This document shows positions 45,034-54,045 of a DNA stretch of 64,000 bases, in pieces. The notes beneath the pieces are model-generated. The model did not search any database. It was not told the DNA's origin and worked only from the letters and a program-made list of their open reading frames with translations. Origin of the DNA: Candidatus Gastranaerophilales bacterium (GTDB lineage Bacteria > Cyanobacteriota > Vampirovibrionia > Gastranaerophilales > Gastranaerophilaceae); the NCBI GenBank assembly GCA_947624645.1, contig CANQLG010000007.1, positions 1-64,000 of the forward strand. The letters are read 5' to 3'. The translations under genes and the position numbers were made by a program. Every line of letters starts with the position of its first letter. Within the stretch, counting starts at the first letter, position 1.

Positions 45034-45988
45034 AGTAATTTATTTTGCTACTCCCGATATTGCCGTAAAAAGTTTGGAAGTATTAAATAATAATCCCGAA
45101 ATGGAAATATTGGCTGTTGTTACGCAGCCTGATAGACCCAAAGGCAGGGGAAATAAACTTGCTGCGCCCCCGATTAAAGAATACGCCGAAAAAAATGGTA
45201 TTGCTTGCTTTCAAACCGAAAAAATAAGTAAAGATACTGATTTAATAAATAAATTAATAAGTTTAAAACCTGATTTTATTGTAACTTTTGCTTTCGGTCA
45301 AATTTTATCACAGGAAGTCATTGATATACCGAAATTTGCTACCGTTAATTTGCATGCTTCTCTTTTGCCTAAGTATAGAGGAGCTAATCCTATTCAAAGA
45401 TGTATTTATAACGGAGATACAAAAACGGGTATTACAACAATGCTTACGGTACTTGAACTTGATGCCGGTGATATTTGTGAAACGGAAGAAATTCAAATAA
45501 CCGAAAATATGACAAATGTTGAGTTAAAAAACATTATAAGTGAAAAATCCCCCGCGCTTATTTGTTCTACATTGAAAGGTTTGTATAACGGTGATTTGAT
45601 TCCTAAAAAACAGTCTTGTGAAGGTGTTTGCGTTGCTAAAAAATTTATAAAACATGACGGTTTGATTGATTGGAATAATTCGTCGCAAAATGTACATAAT
45701 CAGGTGCGGTCTATGGTCGATTTTCCTACGGCTTATACATTTTTTAACGGGAAATTATTGAAAATTATTGAAACAAAATTATCAAAAAACAAAAATATAT
45801 TAAAAGCGGGTGAAATTGTATGCGTCTCGAAAGAGGGAATAGAAGTTGCCTGCAAAGACGGGTGTATTCTTATCACAAAAGTAAAACCCGAAAGTAAAGG
45901 TATTATGGGTGCTTTTGATTTTGCAAACGGTGCTAAACTAAAGCCAAATATGATATTCGGAGAAGAATTATGCTGCAAAGAGGAATAA
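45026..45988 (+). CDS. fmt: Methionyl-tRNA formyltransferase
   Basis: 320 aa. Formylates initiator Met-tRNA using 10-formyl-THF. N-terminal IYFATPDIAVKSLEVL, QPDRPKGRGNKLAAPPIKEY, the active-site NLHASLLPKYRGANPIQR, and the D residue in ELDAGDI (LDxG) are typical. Start is TTG at 45026, preceded by GGAGG. Overlaps def by eight bases and aroH by 19. Confidence 0.95.
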   Translation: MIKVIYFATPDIAVKSLEVLNNNPEMEILAVVTQPDRPKGRGNKLAAPPIKEYAEKNGIACFQTEKISKDTDLINKLISLKPDFIVTFAFGQILSQEVIDIPKFATVNLHASLLPKYRGANPIQRCIYNGDTKTGITTMLTVLELDAGDICETEEIQITENMTNVELKNIISEKSPALICSTLKGLYNGDLIPKKQSCEGVCVAKKFIKHDGLIDWNNSSQNVHNQVRSMVDFPTAYTFFNGKLLKIIETKLSKNKNILKAGEIVCVSKEGIEVACKDGCILITKVKPESKGIMGAFDFANGAKLKPNMIFGEELCCKEE

Positions 45989-46335
45989 GAGGTGCTATAA
46001 CTGTTGATTCTAATACGGTTCCCGATGTTACTTCAGCTGTTATAGAATTAATCAGTGAAATAAAAAAAAGAAATAATTTCAAAGACACTGATATATCACA
46101 TGTTATATTTACCCTTACTTCTGATATTGATTGTGTATATCCTGCTAAAATTGCACGTGAGACCTTTGAAACTTGGAAATATGTTCCGATGGTTTGCTTT
46201 AACGAACTAAAAATAAAAAATTCACTTGAAAAATGTTTAAGAATTTTAATTGTTATTAATACCGACCTTGCACAAGAACATATAAAACATGTATATTTAA
46301 AAGGTGCGGATGTTTTACGAAAAGATTTAAAATAA
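45970..46335 (+). CDS. aroH: Chorismate mutase (AroH type)
   Basis: 121 aa. Trimeric AroH fold: RGIRGAITVDSNTV at the N-terminus, FTLTSDIDCVYPAKIARE with active-site residues, and VPMVCFNELKI. Converts chorismate to prephenate for Phe/Tyr. The ATG lies within fmt, so cotranslation is likely. The pair with ilvD and serine genes shows amino-acid prototrophy, unlike a strictly dependent gut organism. The AroH class is common in cyanobacteria and Bacillus. Confidence 0.93.
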   Translation: MLQRGIRGAITVDSNTVPDVTSAVIELISEIKKRNNFKDTDISHVIFTLTSDIDCVYPAKIARETFETWKYVPMVCFNELKIKNSLEKCLRILIVINTDLAQEHIKHVYLKGADVLRKDLK

Positions 46336-46338
46336 ATT

Positions 46339-47502
46339 ATGAAAATTTTAATTACGGGTTCAAACTTATATGCCGTTTTATTGGCTAAAATATTTAAACT
46401 CCAAAATAATGAGTTTGATATTTATGTTACGACCGATGAAAATTTCGACAGTAATATTTATACTCCTGTTAATATTAACGAGAATGATATAAGTTCAATT
46501 CTTGATTTTGTTAAAAATAACGGAATTGATTTTACGGTTTCAACTTCAAATTTTTCGGTGATTAACGGGCTGGCTGATGTTTTTAATAAAGAAAAATTAC
46601 CTGTATTTGCACCATTTGCACAGTCTGCTAGAATTACATTATTTAACAGCCTTGCAAAGAAAATTTTATATAAGTTAAAAATTAACACTCCAAGGTTCGG
46701 TATATTTGACAGAGAAAATGTTGTGCTTGACTATGTTCGGCATTCCGCTTTCCCGATTGAGATATTAAAAGACTTTACCATCACTGACAGAAATCGCTAT
46801 TTTTGCCAAACATACTTGAAAGCAAAAGAAATTCTGCAAAAAATTTATGATAATAATAATGAAAAAATTATTATTGAAAAATATATTGATTCAAACCCGA
46901 TAAATTTGTATTTTATTACGGACGGTTACAATGCATTTCCGATTATCGGCTTGGAAAAGGAAATTAAAGAAGACGGAGTTGAAGTTATTTGTGCACCTAA
47001 CAAATTAATAAGTGAAGAGTTCCTTATAAACATATTACAAAAAACAATTTATCCGCTTTTAGATGATATAGCAAAATTTTCTCAAAGTTATGTCGGGATA
47101 ATAGGACTTAAAATAAAATTTGAAAAAAATAATTATTATGTGCTGGAGTTTTATAATAATTTTGATTCATATGATTTTCAGGTATTTTTATCGTTATTGG
47201 AGGATAATTGGTTTAAAATACTGTATGATGCCTCAAACGGCTCACTCGCAGATAACCATGACGGTATAAAATTAAGTGATAATTATTCTTATACACTTGT
47301 TATAGATAAAACAAGATTTAATAATGATAACAGTATTTATTCTGAAGAAGATTTATATATAAGCGAAGATGCAAAAAATATGATAATAACAGGAACAGGG
47401 TTAACTCAAAATAAGGCGAAAGCAAATGTTTTAAGTTTAATAAAACCCTATTTCGACGAGAATATATATAAAAAATTAGAAAAAGAGGAAATAAAAGTTT
47501 GA
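46339..47502 (+). CDS. Divergent ATP-grasp protein resembling PurD
   Basis: 387 aa. N-terminal pre-ATP-grasp fold (ILITGSNLYAVLLAKIFK, NNGIDFTVSTSNFSVINGLA, FAPFAQSARITLFNSLAKK) follows glycinamide ribonucleotide synthetase order, with the C-terminal GTGLTQNKAKANVLSLI corresponding to PurD's late turn. Key motifs are lost: the lysine/glycine-rich KADGLAAGKG loop and NTGGMG are absent, and the N-rich catalytic pocket is degenerate. It likely lacks the standard activity or has changed substrate. It lies in the aroH-ylxR-infB unit, four bases from each neighbour. Confidence 0.7.
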   Translation: MKILITGSNLYAVLLAKIFKLQNNEFDIYVTTDENFDSNIYTPVNINENDISSILDFVKNNGIDFTVSTSNFSVINGLADVFNKEKLPVFAPFAQSARITLFNSLAKKILYKLKINTPRFGIFDRENVVLDYVRHSAFPIEILKDFTITDRNRYFCQTYLKAKEILQKIYDNNNEKIIIEKYIDSNPINLYFITDGYNAFPIIGLEKEIKEDGVEVICAPNKLISEEFLINILQKTIYPLLDDIAKFSQSYVGIIGLKIKFEKNNYYVLEFYNNFDSYDFQVFLSLLEDNWFKILYDASNGSLADNHDGIKLSDNYSYTLVIDKTRFNNDNSIYSEEDLYISEDAKNMIITGTGLTQNKAKANVLSLIKPYFDENIYKKLEKEEIKV

Positions 47503-47765
47503 CGGATACAAGAAAATTCTTGAGGCAGTGTGTAAATTGCAAAGAATATAAAAATAAGCAGGATTTAATAAGAATAACAAAAGATTTTATCGGCGGAAAT
47601 ATACAATTTAATAATAATAATCAAATAAACGGCCGTTCTGTTTATTTATGTAAAAACTCAGAATGTATTAAAGAAGCTTTAAAAAAAAAGAAAATAGAGC
47701 ATTCTTTAAAGTCGCAAATCCCCGAAAATATGAAGGAAGAGCTTTACAATTTACTTAAAAACTAA
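47499..47765 (+). CDS. ylxR: YlxR/RnpM family RNA-binding protein
   Basis: 88 aa. The family pattern RQCVNCKEYKNKQDLIRI near the N-terminus and GRSVYLCKNSECIKEALKKK with a second cysteine pair is clear. Members bind RNA and modulate RNase P; the gene normally sits between nusA and infB. Here nusA is replaced upstream by aroH and the ATP-grasp gene. Start is TTG 47499, overlapping the previous stop. Confidence 0.9.
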   Translation: MTDTRKFLRQCVNCKEYKNKQDLIRITKDFIGGNIQFNNNNQINGRSVYLCKNSECIKEALKKKKIEHSLKSQIPENMKEELYNLLKN

Positions 47766-47810
47766 ATTGTGTTACAACTATTATATGGTTGTTTTAAATA
47801 GGGTAATATA

Positions 47811-50465
47811 ATGACGGTTGAAAATAAAAGAGTATATGAATTAGCAAAAGAATACGAGATGTCAAATAAAGATTTCATAGAATATCTGGATAAGAAACTG
47901 GATATAAAAGTGAAATCACATTCAAGTAATCTGACTCCGGGTCAAATGGATAAAATAAAGGCTTCGTTTAAAAAGCAGGAAGAAACTGATACAACCAAGA
48001 AGCCGAAAGCATTTATAATTAAAAAACCTAAACCGCAAGTACAGGAAAATGCAAAAGAACAAACAGAACAAGTAAAACCAAAAGAAAAACATGAAGAAAC
48101 CGTAACCGTTAAACAACCAAAACCCGAAATAAAAGCCCAAAAAGAAGAACAACCTGAAAAAATAGCGGAACAAGAATCTGCACCTATAAAACAAGAAGTA
48201 CCCCAAATACGCTCATTATTGGAATATAACAACCGTAACAGCCAAAAACGCCGTCAAGAAATAATGGCTTCCAAATTAAAAGAAGAAGAAAAAAATAACC
48301 AACGAAAAGAACAACAGAAACCTAATATTAAATTCGGACAAAAAACTCCGAATGATAAGCCTTTTAGGGGCGAAAGACCGGATAAAAAACCGCCTTTTAA
48401 CAGAATGAGAGATGAAAAACGGACGGACAATAAGGAAATAAAATCGGAACGTCCGCAGCTGCCCAAAAAACCTATACAACATCATATCATTTCTCCTGAA
48501 ATTTATGACGGTAAATCTCCTAATAATGCTCCTTTTAAGAAAAAAGGTCCTAAGGATAAGAAAAAACAGTATAAAAATAAAGAAGAAGAACAAGAATTAA
48601 TAAGTCTTGAAAAAACTATTTCTCAAAAGCACAAAAAGAAATCAAAAGACGAAAATGAACTTGAAACCGTAAAACAGGTAGTAATAAATCAACCCGTGAC
48701 AGTAGGTGAACTTGCGGATAAAATTAAAAAGTCGCCTGCCGATATTGTTAAATTTTTAATGATGCAGGGAATTTTGACTACCGTTAATGAAATAATATCG
48801 GTAGAAACACAAAAGAAAATATGTGAAAATTTTGAACTTGAAATACTTGAAGAAGATTTAAATGAATATATAGAAAAAGAACTGGAAAAAGAAGAAAAAG
48901 AAAAAGCGATAAAAAATGTAGATGAATCTTTATTGGAAACTCGTGCACCGGTAATAAGCATTATGGGACACGTAGACCATGGTAAGACAACATTGCTGGA
49001 CTCAATAAGAGCATCAAAACATAAAATTGTAGCAACCGAAGTCGGCGGAATAACGCAATCAATAGGTGCATATACCGTTTATCTTGATAATGATAAAAAC
49101 AAAAAAATTGTGTTTATAGATACTCCCGGGCATGAAGCATTTACGGAAATGAGAGCAAGAGGTGCAAAAGCTACTGATATAGCAATATTGGTAGTTGCAG
49201 CGGATGACGGTATAATGCCTCAAACAATAGAAGCAATTAACCATGCTCGAGCTGCCGAAGTTCCGATAATAGTTGCGGTTAACAAAATAGATAAGCCTTC
49301 TGCCGACCCTGATAAAATCATGCAGCAGCTGACGGAATACGGTTTAGTGCCCGAAGAATGGGGCGGTGATACAATTTGTGTAAAAGTCAGCGCATTGCAA
49401 GGCAAAGGTATTGATGAATTATTGGAGTATATTCTTTTACTTGCCGAGGTGCAAAATTTAAGAGCGAATAAGAATGCTTTGGCATCGGGTGTTGTTATAG
49501 AAGCTAAACTCGATAAAGGAAAAGGTCCTGTTGCAACTCTGCTTGTTCAAAACGGTACACTTCATACGGGTGATTGTTTTGTAGTGGGCAGTGTTTGCGG
49601 AAAGGTAAGAGCATTATTATCCGATTCGGGTGAAAGAATAAAAGAAGCTCCGCCATCAACTCCCGTTGAAATATTAGGCTTAACCGAAGTACCGCAAGCG
49701 GGTGATACATTTGAAGCGGTTGAAAATGAAAAAGTAATGCGTACTATTTGGCAGGAAAGAAAAGAAAAAGAACGCACTACAAAACTGGATAGCATGAAAC
49801 CTGCACATATCAGAAATGAACAGGTGGGCGATGGCGAAGATAATATTAAGCATTTAAACTTAATAATAAAAGCAAATACCCACGGTGCAGCCGAGGCTGT
49901 ATCTCAAGGTGTTTCTCAACTTGAATCAAAAGAAATTATTACAAAAATCATTCACGTTGGTGTAGGTGATATATCCGAAGCGGATGTTATGCTTGCAAGT
50001 GCAAGTAATGCAATAATTTTGGGTTTCACTGTCAAAGAAGATATAAATGCGCAAATGGCTGCCGAAAAGCAGGGTGTAACCATTAAAAAATATAATATTA
50101 TTTATCAGGTATTGGAAGACCTTGAAAAAACAATGTTAGGTCTGTTACAACCAGAGATTAAAGAAATTATACTTGGTCAAGCTGAGGTAAGACAAGTCTT
50201 TACAGTCGGAAAAACAACTAAAATCGCAGGTTGTTATGTTACTGAGGGCAAAGTTGTCAGAAACAAAACTGCTGCCATTTTAAGAGGCGGTGTAGAAATC
50301 TTTAAAGGTCAGATTGATCAATTAAAGAGGTTTAAAGATGATGTAAAAGAAGTGGCTCAAGGTTTTGAATGCGGTATTTCCTTTGATAAATTTAATGATA
50401 TAAAAGAAGGCGATATCATCAAAGTTACTACAACTGAAGAAATCGAAAGGCAAGTGCTTGTATAG
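47811..50465 (+). CDS. infB: Translation initiation factor IF-2
   Basis: 884-aa GTPase that places fMet-tRNA on the 30S subunit. N-terminal IF2_N helix (VYELAKEYEMSNKDFIEYL) is followed by a long lysine/glutamate-rich linker (about 55-285), a second IF2_N module (about 285-345), then the G domain: GHVDHGKTTLLD (near residue 387), DTPGHEAFTEMRARGAK, NKID. Beta-barrel domains and the IF2C domain follow. Antisense open frames over the linker come from its skewed composition. Confidence 0.96.
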   Translation: MTVENKRVYELAKEYEMSNKDFIEYLDKKLDIKVKSHSSNLTPGQMDKIKASFKKQEETDTTKKPKAFIIKKPKPQVQENAKEQTEQVKPKEKHEETVTVKQPKPEIKAQKEEQPEKIAEQESAPIKQEVPQIRSLLEYNNRNSQKRRQEIMASKLKEEEKNNQRKEQQKPNIKFGQKTPNDKPFRGERPDKKPPFNRMRDEKRTDNKEIKSERPQLPKKPIQHHIISPEIYDGKSPNNAPFKKKGPKDKKKQYKNKEEEQELISLEKTISQKHKKKSKDENELETVKQVVINQPVTVGELADKIKKSPADIVKFLMMQGILTTVNEIISVETQKKICENFELEILEEDLNEYIEKELEKEEKEKAIKNVDESLLETRAPVISIMGHVDHGKTTLLDSIRASKHKIVATEVGGITQSIGAYTVYLDNDKNKKIVFIDTPGHEAFTEMRARGAKATDIAILVVAADDGIMPQTIEAINHARAAEVPIIVAVNKIDKPSADPDKIMQQLTEYGLVPEEWGGDTICVKVSALQGKGIDELLEYILLLAEVQNLRANKNALASGVVIEAKLDKGKGPVATLLVQNGTLHTGDCFVVGSVCGKVRALLSDSGERIKEAPPSTPVEILGLTEVPQAGDTFEAVENEKVMRTIWQERKEKERTTKLDSMKPAHIRNEQVGDGEDNIKHLNLIIKANTHGAAEAVSQGVSQLESKEIITKIIHVGVGDISEADVMLASASNAIILGFTVKEDINAQMAAEKQGVTIKKYNIIYQVLEDLEKTMLGLLQPEIKEIILGQAEVRQVFTVGKTTKIAGCYVTEGKVVRNKTAAILRGGVEIFKGQIDQLKRFKDDVKEVAQGFECGISFDKFNDIKEGDIIKVTTTEEIERQVLV

Positions 50466-50477
50466 GTAAATATTATT

Positions 50478-50828
50478 ATGTCATTAAGAAATGAACGTGT
50501 CAGAAAAACTTTAATGAAAGAAATTGCGGATATTATCCAAAAACAGTTGAAAGACTCAAGGATTCAGGGAGTTGTTTCCATTACTGATATTGAAATATCG
50601 CATGATAATTCTTATGCAAAAGTATATTATTCCGTATTTGCGCCTGAAGAAGAAAAGAAAATCACAATTCAGGCGATAACTGATAATACGCCTAAAATCA
50701 GATACGAAGTGGGAAAACGGATAAGATTAAGATTAACTCCGGAGTTAAGATTTATTCCCGATGATTCTCTAGAACGTGGAGCTAACGTTACGGAAATTAT
50801 AAATAAAATATCCCGAGGCGAGATTTAG
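50478..50828 (+). CDS. rbfA: Ribosome-binding factor A
   Basis: 116-aa KH-type 16S rRNA maturation factor. RVRKTLMKEIADIIQKQLKD, then VSITDIEISHDNSYAKVYYS, and C-terminal RIRLRLTPELRFIPDDSLERG are typical. Lies 12 bases after infB and 5 before truB, the usual infB-rbfA-truB order. Confidence 0.96.
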   Translation: MSLRNERVRKTLMKEIADIIQKQLKDSRIQGVVSITDIEISHDNSYAKVYYSVFAPEEEKKITIQAITDNTPKIRYEVGKRIRLRLTPELRFIPDDSLERGANVTEIINKISRGEI

Positions 50829-50833
50829 CCGAG

Positions 50834-51691
50834 ATGTTTGGTTTTCTTAATGTAAATAAACCTTCCGGAATAACTTCGCACAAGGTTATTGATATTTTAC
50901 GCAAAATTACGGGGATAAAACAAATCGGACATTCGGGTACTTTAGACCCCTTAGCAAGCGGTGTTTTGCCTGTTGCAATAGGTAAAGCTTCAAGATTGAT
51001 TGATTATTTACCTCAGGATAAAAGATATAAAGTTACAATGCAGTTTGGATTTATTTCTGATACTTATGATATTGAGGGAAATTTAAAAAAAACCGATTCG
51101 GAAAAAATTTCTCAAAAAGAAGTTCAAAAAATTATTTCAAAATTTATAGGAGTGCAAAAACAAATTCCGCCTGCTTATTCTGCTGTCCATTATAACGGAA
51201 AAAGGTTATATGAACTTGCAAGGGCAGGTAAAATCCCTGATGATATTCCTTGTCGGAAAATAGTAATTTATAAAAATGAAATAATTAATTTTGATTTTGA
51301 AAAACAGATTCTTTCGCTTGATATTGCTTGTTCTAAGGGTACTTATATCCGCTCAATAGTTCATGATATAGGCACTATATTAAAAGTTGGAGCTGTTATG
51401 ACTGAACTTATACGTATTGAATCATCAGGCATGAATATTCAAAATTCACTTGTAATATCAGATGCTTTGCAATTGTCTGATATTGAAAAATTTATAATTA
51501 ATCCTATTAATATTTTGCCGCTGAAAAAATATGAAATTGATGAAAATACATATAAAATTGTATTAAACGGAAATAAATTTAAAAATGTTCAAAATATTTC
51601 GGGTGAAATTCTTCTGGTTAAAAATAATCAGGTAATTGCATTAGCTGAAGCGGTTGATGCGTATATTCAACCTAAAAAAGTCTTATTATAA
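50834..51691 (+). CDS. truB: tRNA pseudouridine(55) synthase
   Basis: 285 aa. MFGFLNVNKPSGITSHKVID, catalytic aspartate in GHSGTLDPLASGVLPV, and QIPPAYSAVHYNGKRLYELA are canonical, as is the KGTYIRSIVHDIG block. It forms pseudouridine 55 in the T-loop. End of the translation operon; the pilin-like gene follows with its own promoter. Confidence 0.96.
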   Translation: MFGFLNVNKPSGITSHKVIDILRKITGIKQIGHSGTLDPLASGVLPVAIGKASRLIDYLPQDKRYKVTMQFGFISDTYDIEGNLKKTDSEKISQKEVQKIISKFIGVQKQIPPAYSAVHYNGKRLYELARAGKIPDDIPCRKIVIYKNEIINFDFEKQILSLDIACSKGTYIRSIVHDIGTILKVGAVMTELIRIESSGMNIQNSLVISDALQLSDIEKFIINPINILPLKKYEIDENTYKIVLNGNKFKNVQNISGEILLVKNNQVIALAEAVDAYIQPKKVLL

Positions 51692-51708
51692 ATATTTTAT
51701 AATTAACA

Positions 51709-51737
51709 TTGTATAAAGAATTGTAATTTGATATAAT
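51709..51737 (+). promoter_or_regulatory. Promoter of the pilin-like gene
   Basis: TTGTAT (51709-51714), 17-bp spacer, TATAAT (51732-51737). GAGG ribosome site follows and ATG is at 51761. Confidence 0.55.
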
Positions 51738-51760
51738 AAAGAAAAAGAGGAAAAATTATT

Positions 51761-52443
51761 ATGGATAAACGAAATACCCCCCCCCCGAGGCGTTAAAACG
51801 CCGTAACGGCTTTACTTTAGCGGAAGTTCTCATTACTCTGGTTATTATAGGGGTTATTTCGGCAATAACTTTATCTTCCGTATTACAATCAACCGGAAAA
51901 CATGAAGTTATTTCAAGATTAAAAAAATCATATTCTGTTTTAAGGAATTGGCAAACACGAGCACAAGTTGCTTATGGGGATTATAATTCTTGGGATACTG
52001 CGCAAGAAATAGGTGTAAATGAATATTTTAACAAATATATTAAACCTTATTTTAACATTCAAAAAGTTTGTACTTCGTTAGAAGAATGCGGTTATAAACA
52101 AGTATATTTTTGTAATGGCACTAATGCTAATGGTATATTGGTTGCATCGGACAGAATTTTTTTTACTACAATTGATGGGTTTGCTTTTTCCTTTGTTTAT
52201 AAATCTGAAGGGAATTGGCAAGCTATAAGGGTTGATATAAATGGAGCCAAAGGTCCTAACAGGCAGGGACGTGATATTTTTGAGTTAGATCTGACCGAAG
52301 ATAAGGGTTTTCAACCGTCAGGCTATAAATACAGTATGCAACAAATTAATTCCAATTGTTCGAAAAGTTCTTTGGGAGATTATTGTTTGGCAAAAATAAT
52401 GAGGGACGGATGGAAATTCAGCAATGATTATGGCTGCTGGTAA
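51761..52443 (+). CDS. Type IV pilin/pseudopilin-like protein, frameshifted at a C10 tract
   Basis: ATG 51761 with an AGAGGAAAA ribosome site begins MDKRNTPPP then a C10 run; in the given sequence this frame stops at 51791-51793. The frame starting at GAG 51787 continues for 218 codons: EALKRRNGFTLAEVLITL, a canonical prepilin leader with the G/F cleavage site and glutamate +5, a hydrophobic helix (VIIGVISAITLSSVL), then a globular domain with cysteine pairs ending NDYGCW. That frame has no start codon of its own before the tract (TAA at 51766). With 8 or 11 C the frames join. So either phase-OFF, a pseudogene, or a read error. An ORF starting at 52138 is only its 3' part. Confidence 0.8.
51777..51786. 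repeat. C10 homopolymer in pilin-like gene
   Basis: Ten C followed by GAGG, the same 14-base word as at 11332-11345. It is placed between the start codon and the prepilin leader; a change of +1 or -2 restores the reading frame. Confidence 0.9.
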
Positions 52444-52462
52444 ATTTTAATTTTAATTTTAA

Positions 52463-52491
52463 TTGTTTTTTCACTAATGAATTATTATAAT
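52463..52491 (+). promoter_or_regulatory. Promoter of LmeA-like gene, leaderless geometry
   Basis: TTGTTT (52463-52468), 17-bp spacer, TATAAT (52486-52491). Expected transcription start 52498, the ATG is at 52499. No ribosome site is visible. Confidence 0.5.
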
Positions 52492-52498
52492 AATCAAT

Positions 52499-53338
52499 AT
52501 GAAAAAATTTATATCAGCTTTAATTTTAGTTTTTTGTTTATCGCAAATAAGCGCATTAGCACAGGAAATTGTATGTCCTATATACAATGACGAATCTCAG
52601 GTAAAAGAAACTTTTTTTAATAATGTTTCGGGTATAAGTTTCTTTTCTAAAAAAATTATTGAAATGATTATAGAAAATGAACTTAAAGAAGAACTCGGCT
52701 CTGATTTTAAAGCGGAACTTAAAATTTTTAATTTAAAAAAATTGAAATTCGGTGAATTTAAAGCTTTAGAGTTAAAAAGTAATAATATACAATATCGGGC
52801 TTTAAGTTTATCTGATTTTAGTGCTAAAACGATATGCGATTATAATAAAATAATTTATATTAACAAAAAAGTAAAATATCCGATGCCCATTCCTTTTAAA
52901 TATAGTGCTAAAATTACAAATGACGATATTAAAAATATTATAACCTCTGAAGAATTTCAAAAAGAATTGAAACGAAATGAGTCAAAACCATTATATGTTA
53001 AGACCCCTAATGTTGAAATAAAATCTGATAAAATATATTTTATAATACCGATAAAAACCTTTATAGGCAGTTTTAAAATAAAACTTTCCTGTAATATAAA
53101 AGTAGAGGATAATAAATTAGTTTTAACAAATACCACTTTTAGCTCAAAAAGTAATATAATAAGTGAAAGCATGATAAATTCTTTATTAGAAGAAATTAAC
53201 CCTATGCAGTATATAACAAGTGCCCTAAACGGTAAATATTACAAAGTAGATATACAAAAAGCACAGATTGTTTCTGATGAAATAAAAATAGATGGAACGT
53301 TTGTTATAAACAAAAACTACGGCGGAGATAATGAGTAA
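52499..53338 (+). CDS. LmeA-like (DUF2993) exported lipid-binding protein
   Basis: 279 aa with a signal peptide (MKKFISALILVFCLSQISALA). The beta-strand pattern resembles the LmeA/DUF2993 tubular lipid-binding fold: FSKKIIEMIIENELKEELGS, KLKFGEFKALELKSNNI, and VKYPMPIPFKYSAKITNDDI. These are common in cyanobacteria and actinobacteria. The identification is by pattern and moderate. It overlaps the GerMN gene by eight bases. Confidence 0.65.
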   Translation: MKKFISALILVFCLSQISALAQEIVCPIYNDESQVKETFFNNVSGISFFSKKIIEMIIENELKEELGSDFKAELKIFNLKKLKFGEFKALELKSNNIQYRALSLSDFSAKTICDYNKIIYINKKVKYPMPIPFKYSAKITNDDIKNIITSEEFQKELKRNESKPLYVKTPNVEIKSDKIYFIIPIKTFIGSFKIKLSCNIKVEDNKLVLTNTTFSSKSNIISESMINSLLEEINPMQYITSALNGKYYKVDIQKAQIVSDEIKIDGTFVINKNYGGDNE

Positions 53339-53972
53339 ATTTTCAACAAGAGTAATAATTCTGTTATTTATACTTACATTCTTTTTTGTTAGGGATAAGT
53401 ATGGGGAACAAATAGGTAATTTTATTAATTCACTAAAAAATTATACTTCAATAGAATTGCCGAAAATTTCTTTACCTAAAATAACGGGAAAAGAAAAAAA
53501 AGAAGTAATAAAAAAGCCAACAGAGGTACTAAAACCTCAAAATCAAGAGTTTGAAACCGTATCAATATACTTTTTGGCACTTGATTCCGACTCAAACGGA
53601 ATTTATAAAAAAGTTCAAAGAGAAGTTCCGTCAGGTGAAAATAAATTGGAGTTTGCAATAAATGAGTTATTAAAAGGTCCTAATTTGGTTGAAAAATCCA
53701 TGGGAGCATATTCCGAAATACCTAAATCAACCAAGCTATTAGGTATAAAACAAAACGGAAATAAAATAATAATAAACTTCAATTCGGATTTTCAATATGG
53801 AGGCGGTACTGATAGCATTTATTCAAGAATGATGCAATTAATAAAAACTTCATTGGTAAATACGAAAAATAAAAAAATATATCTTTATATAGACGGCAAA
53901 CAACTTAATACCATTGGCGGAGAGGGGATTATGATAACCCAGCCTTTGAGTGAAAAATCTCTTGAATATTAA
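53331..53972 (+). CDS. GerMN domain exported protein
   Basis: 213 aa. A short N-terminal hydrophobic segment (VIILLFILTFFFV) anchors it; a lysine/proline linker follows; from about 80 the GerMN domain begins: VSIYFLALDSDSNGIYKKVQ, EFAINELLKGPN, and INFNSDFQYGGG. GerMN domains sit outside the membrane and are thought to bind peptidoglycan or act as scaffolds. Paired with the LmeA-like gene. Confidence 0.85.
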   Translation: MSKFSTRVIILLFILTFFFVRDKYGEQIGNFINSLKNYTSIELPKISLPKITGKEKKEVIKKPTEVLKPQNQEFETVSIYFLALDSDSNGIYKKVQREVPSGENKLEFAINELLKGPNLVEKSMGAYSEIPKSTKLLGIKQNGNKIIINFNSDFQYGGGTDSIYSRMMQLIKTSLVNTKNKKIYLYIDGKQLNTIGGEGIMITQPLSEKSLEY

Positions 53973-54045
53973 TATGCGAAAATATGTTAGTATATTCTTT
54001 TGTTTGTGTGGAAAAATAATAATATACACAAATAGGAGAATGAAT

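Noticed and set aside
47922-48232. Antisense ORFs opposite the infB linker
   Set aside because: They come from the lysine/glutamate-rich codons of the IF-2 linker read backwards; phenylalanine-rich products have no start signals.
52138-52443. Separate small gene starting at ATG/TTG 52138
   Set aside because: It is the in-frame 3' end of the pilin-like gene; the leader lies upstream in the same frame and no ribosome site precedes 52138.
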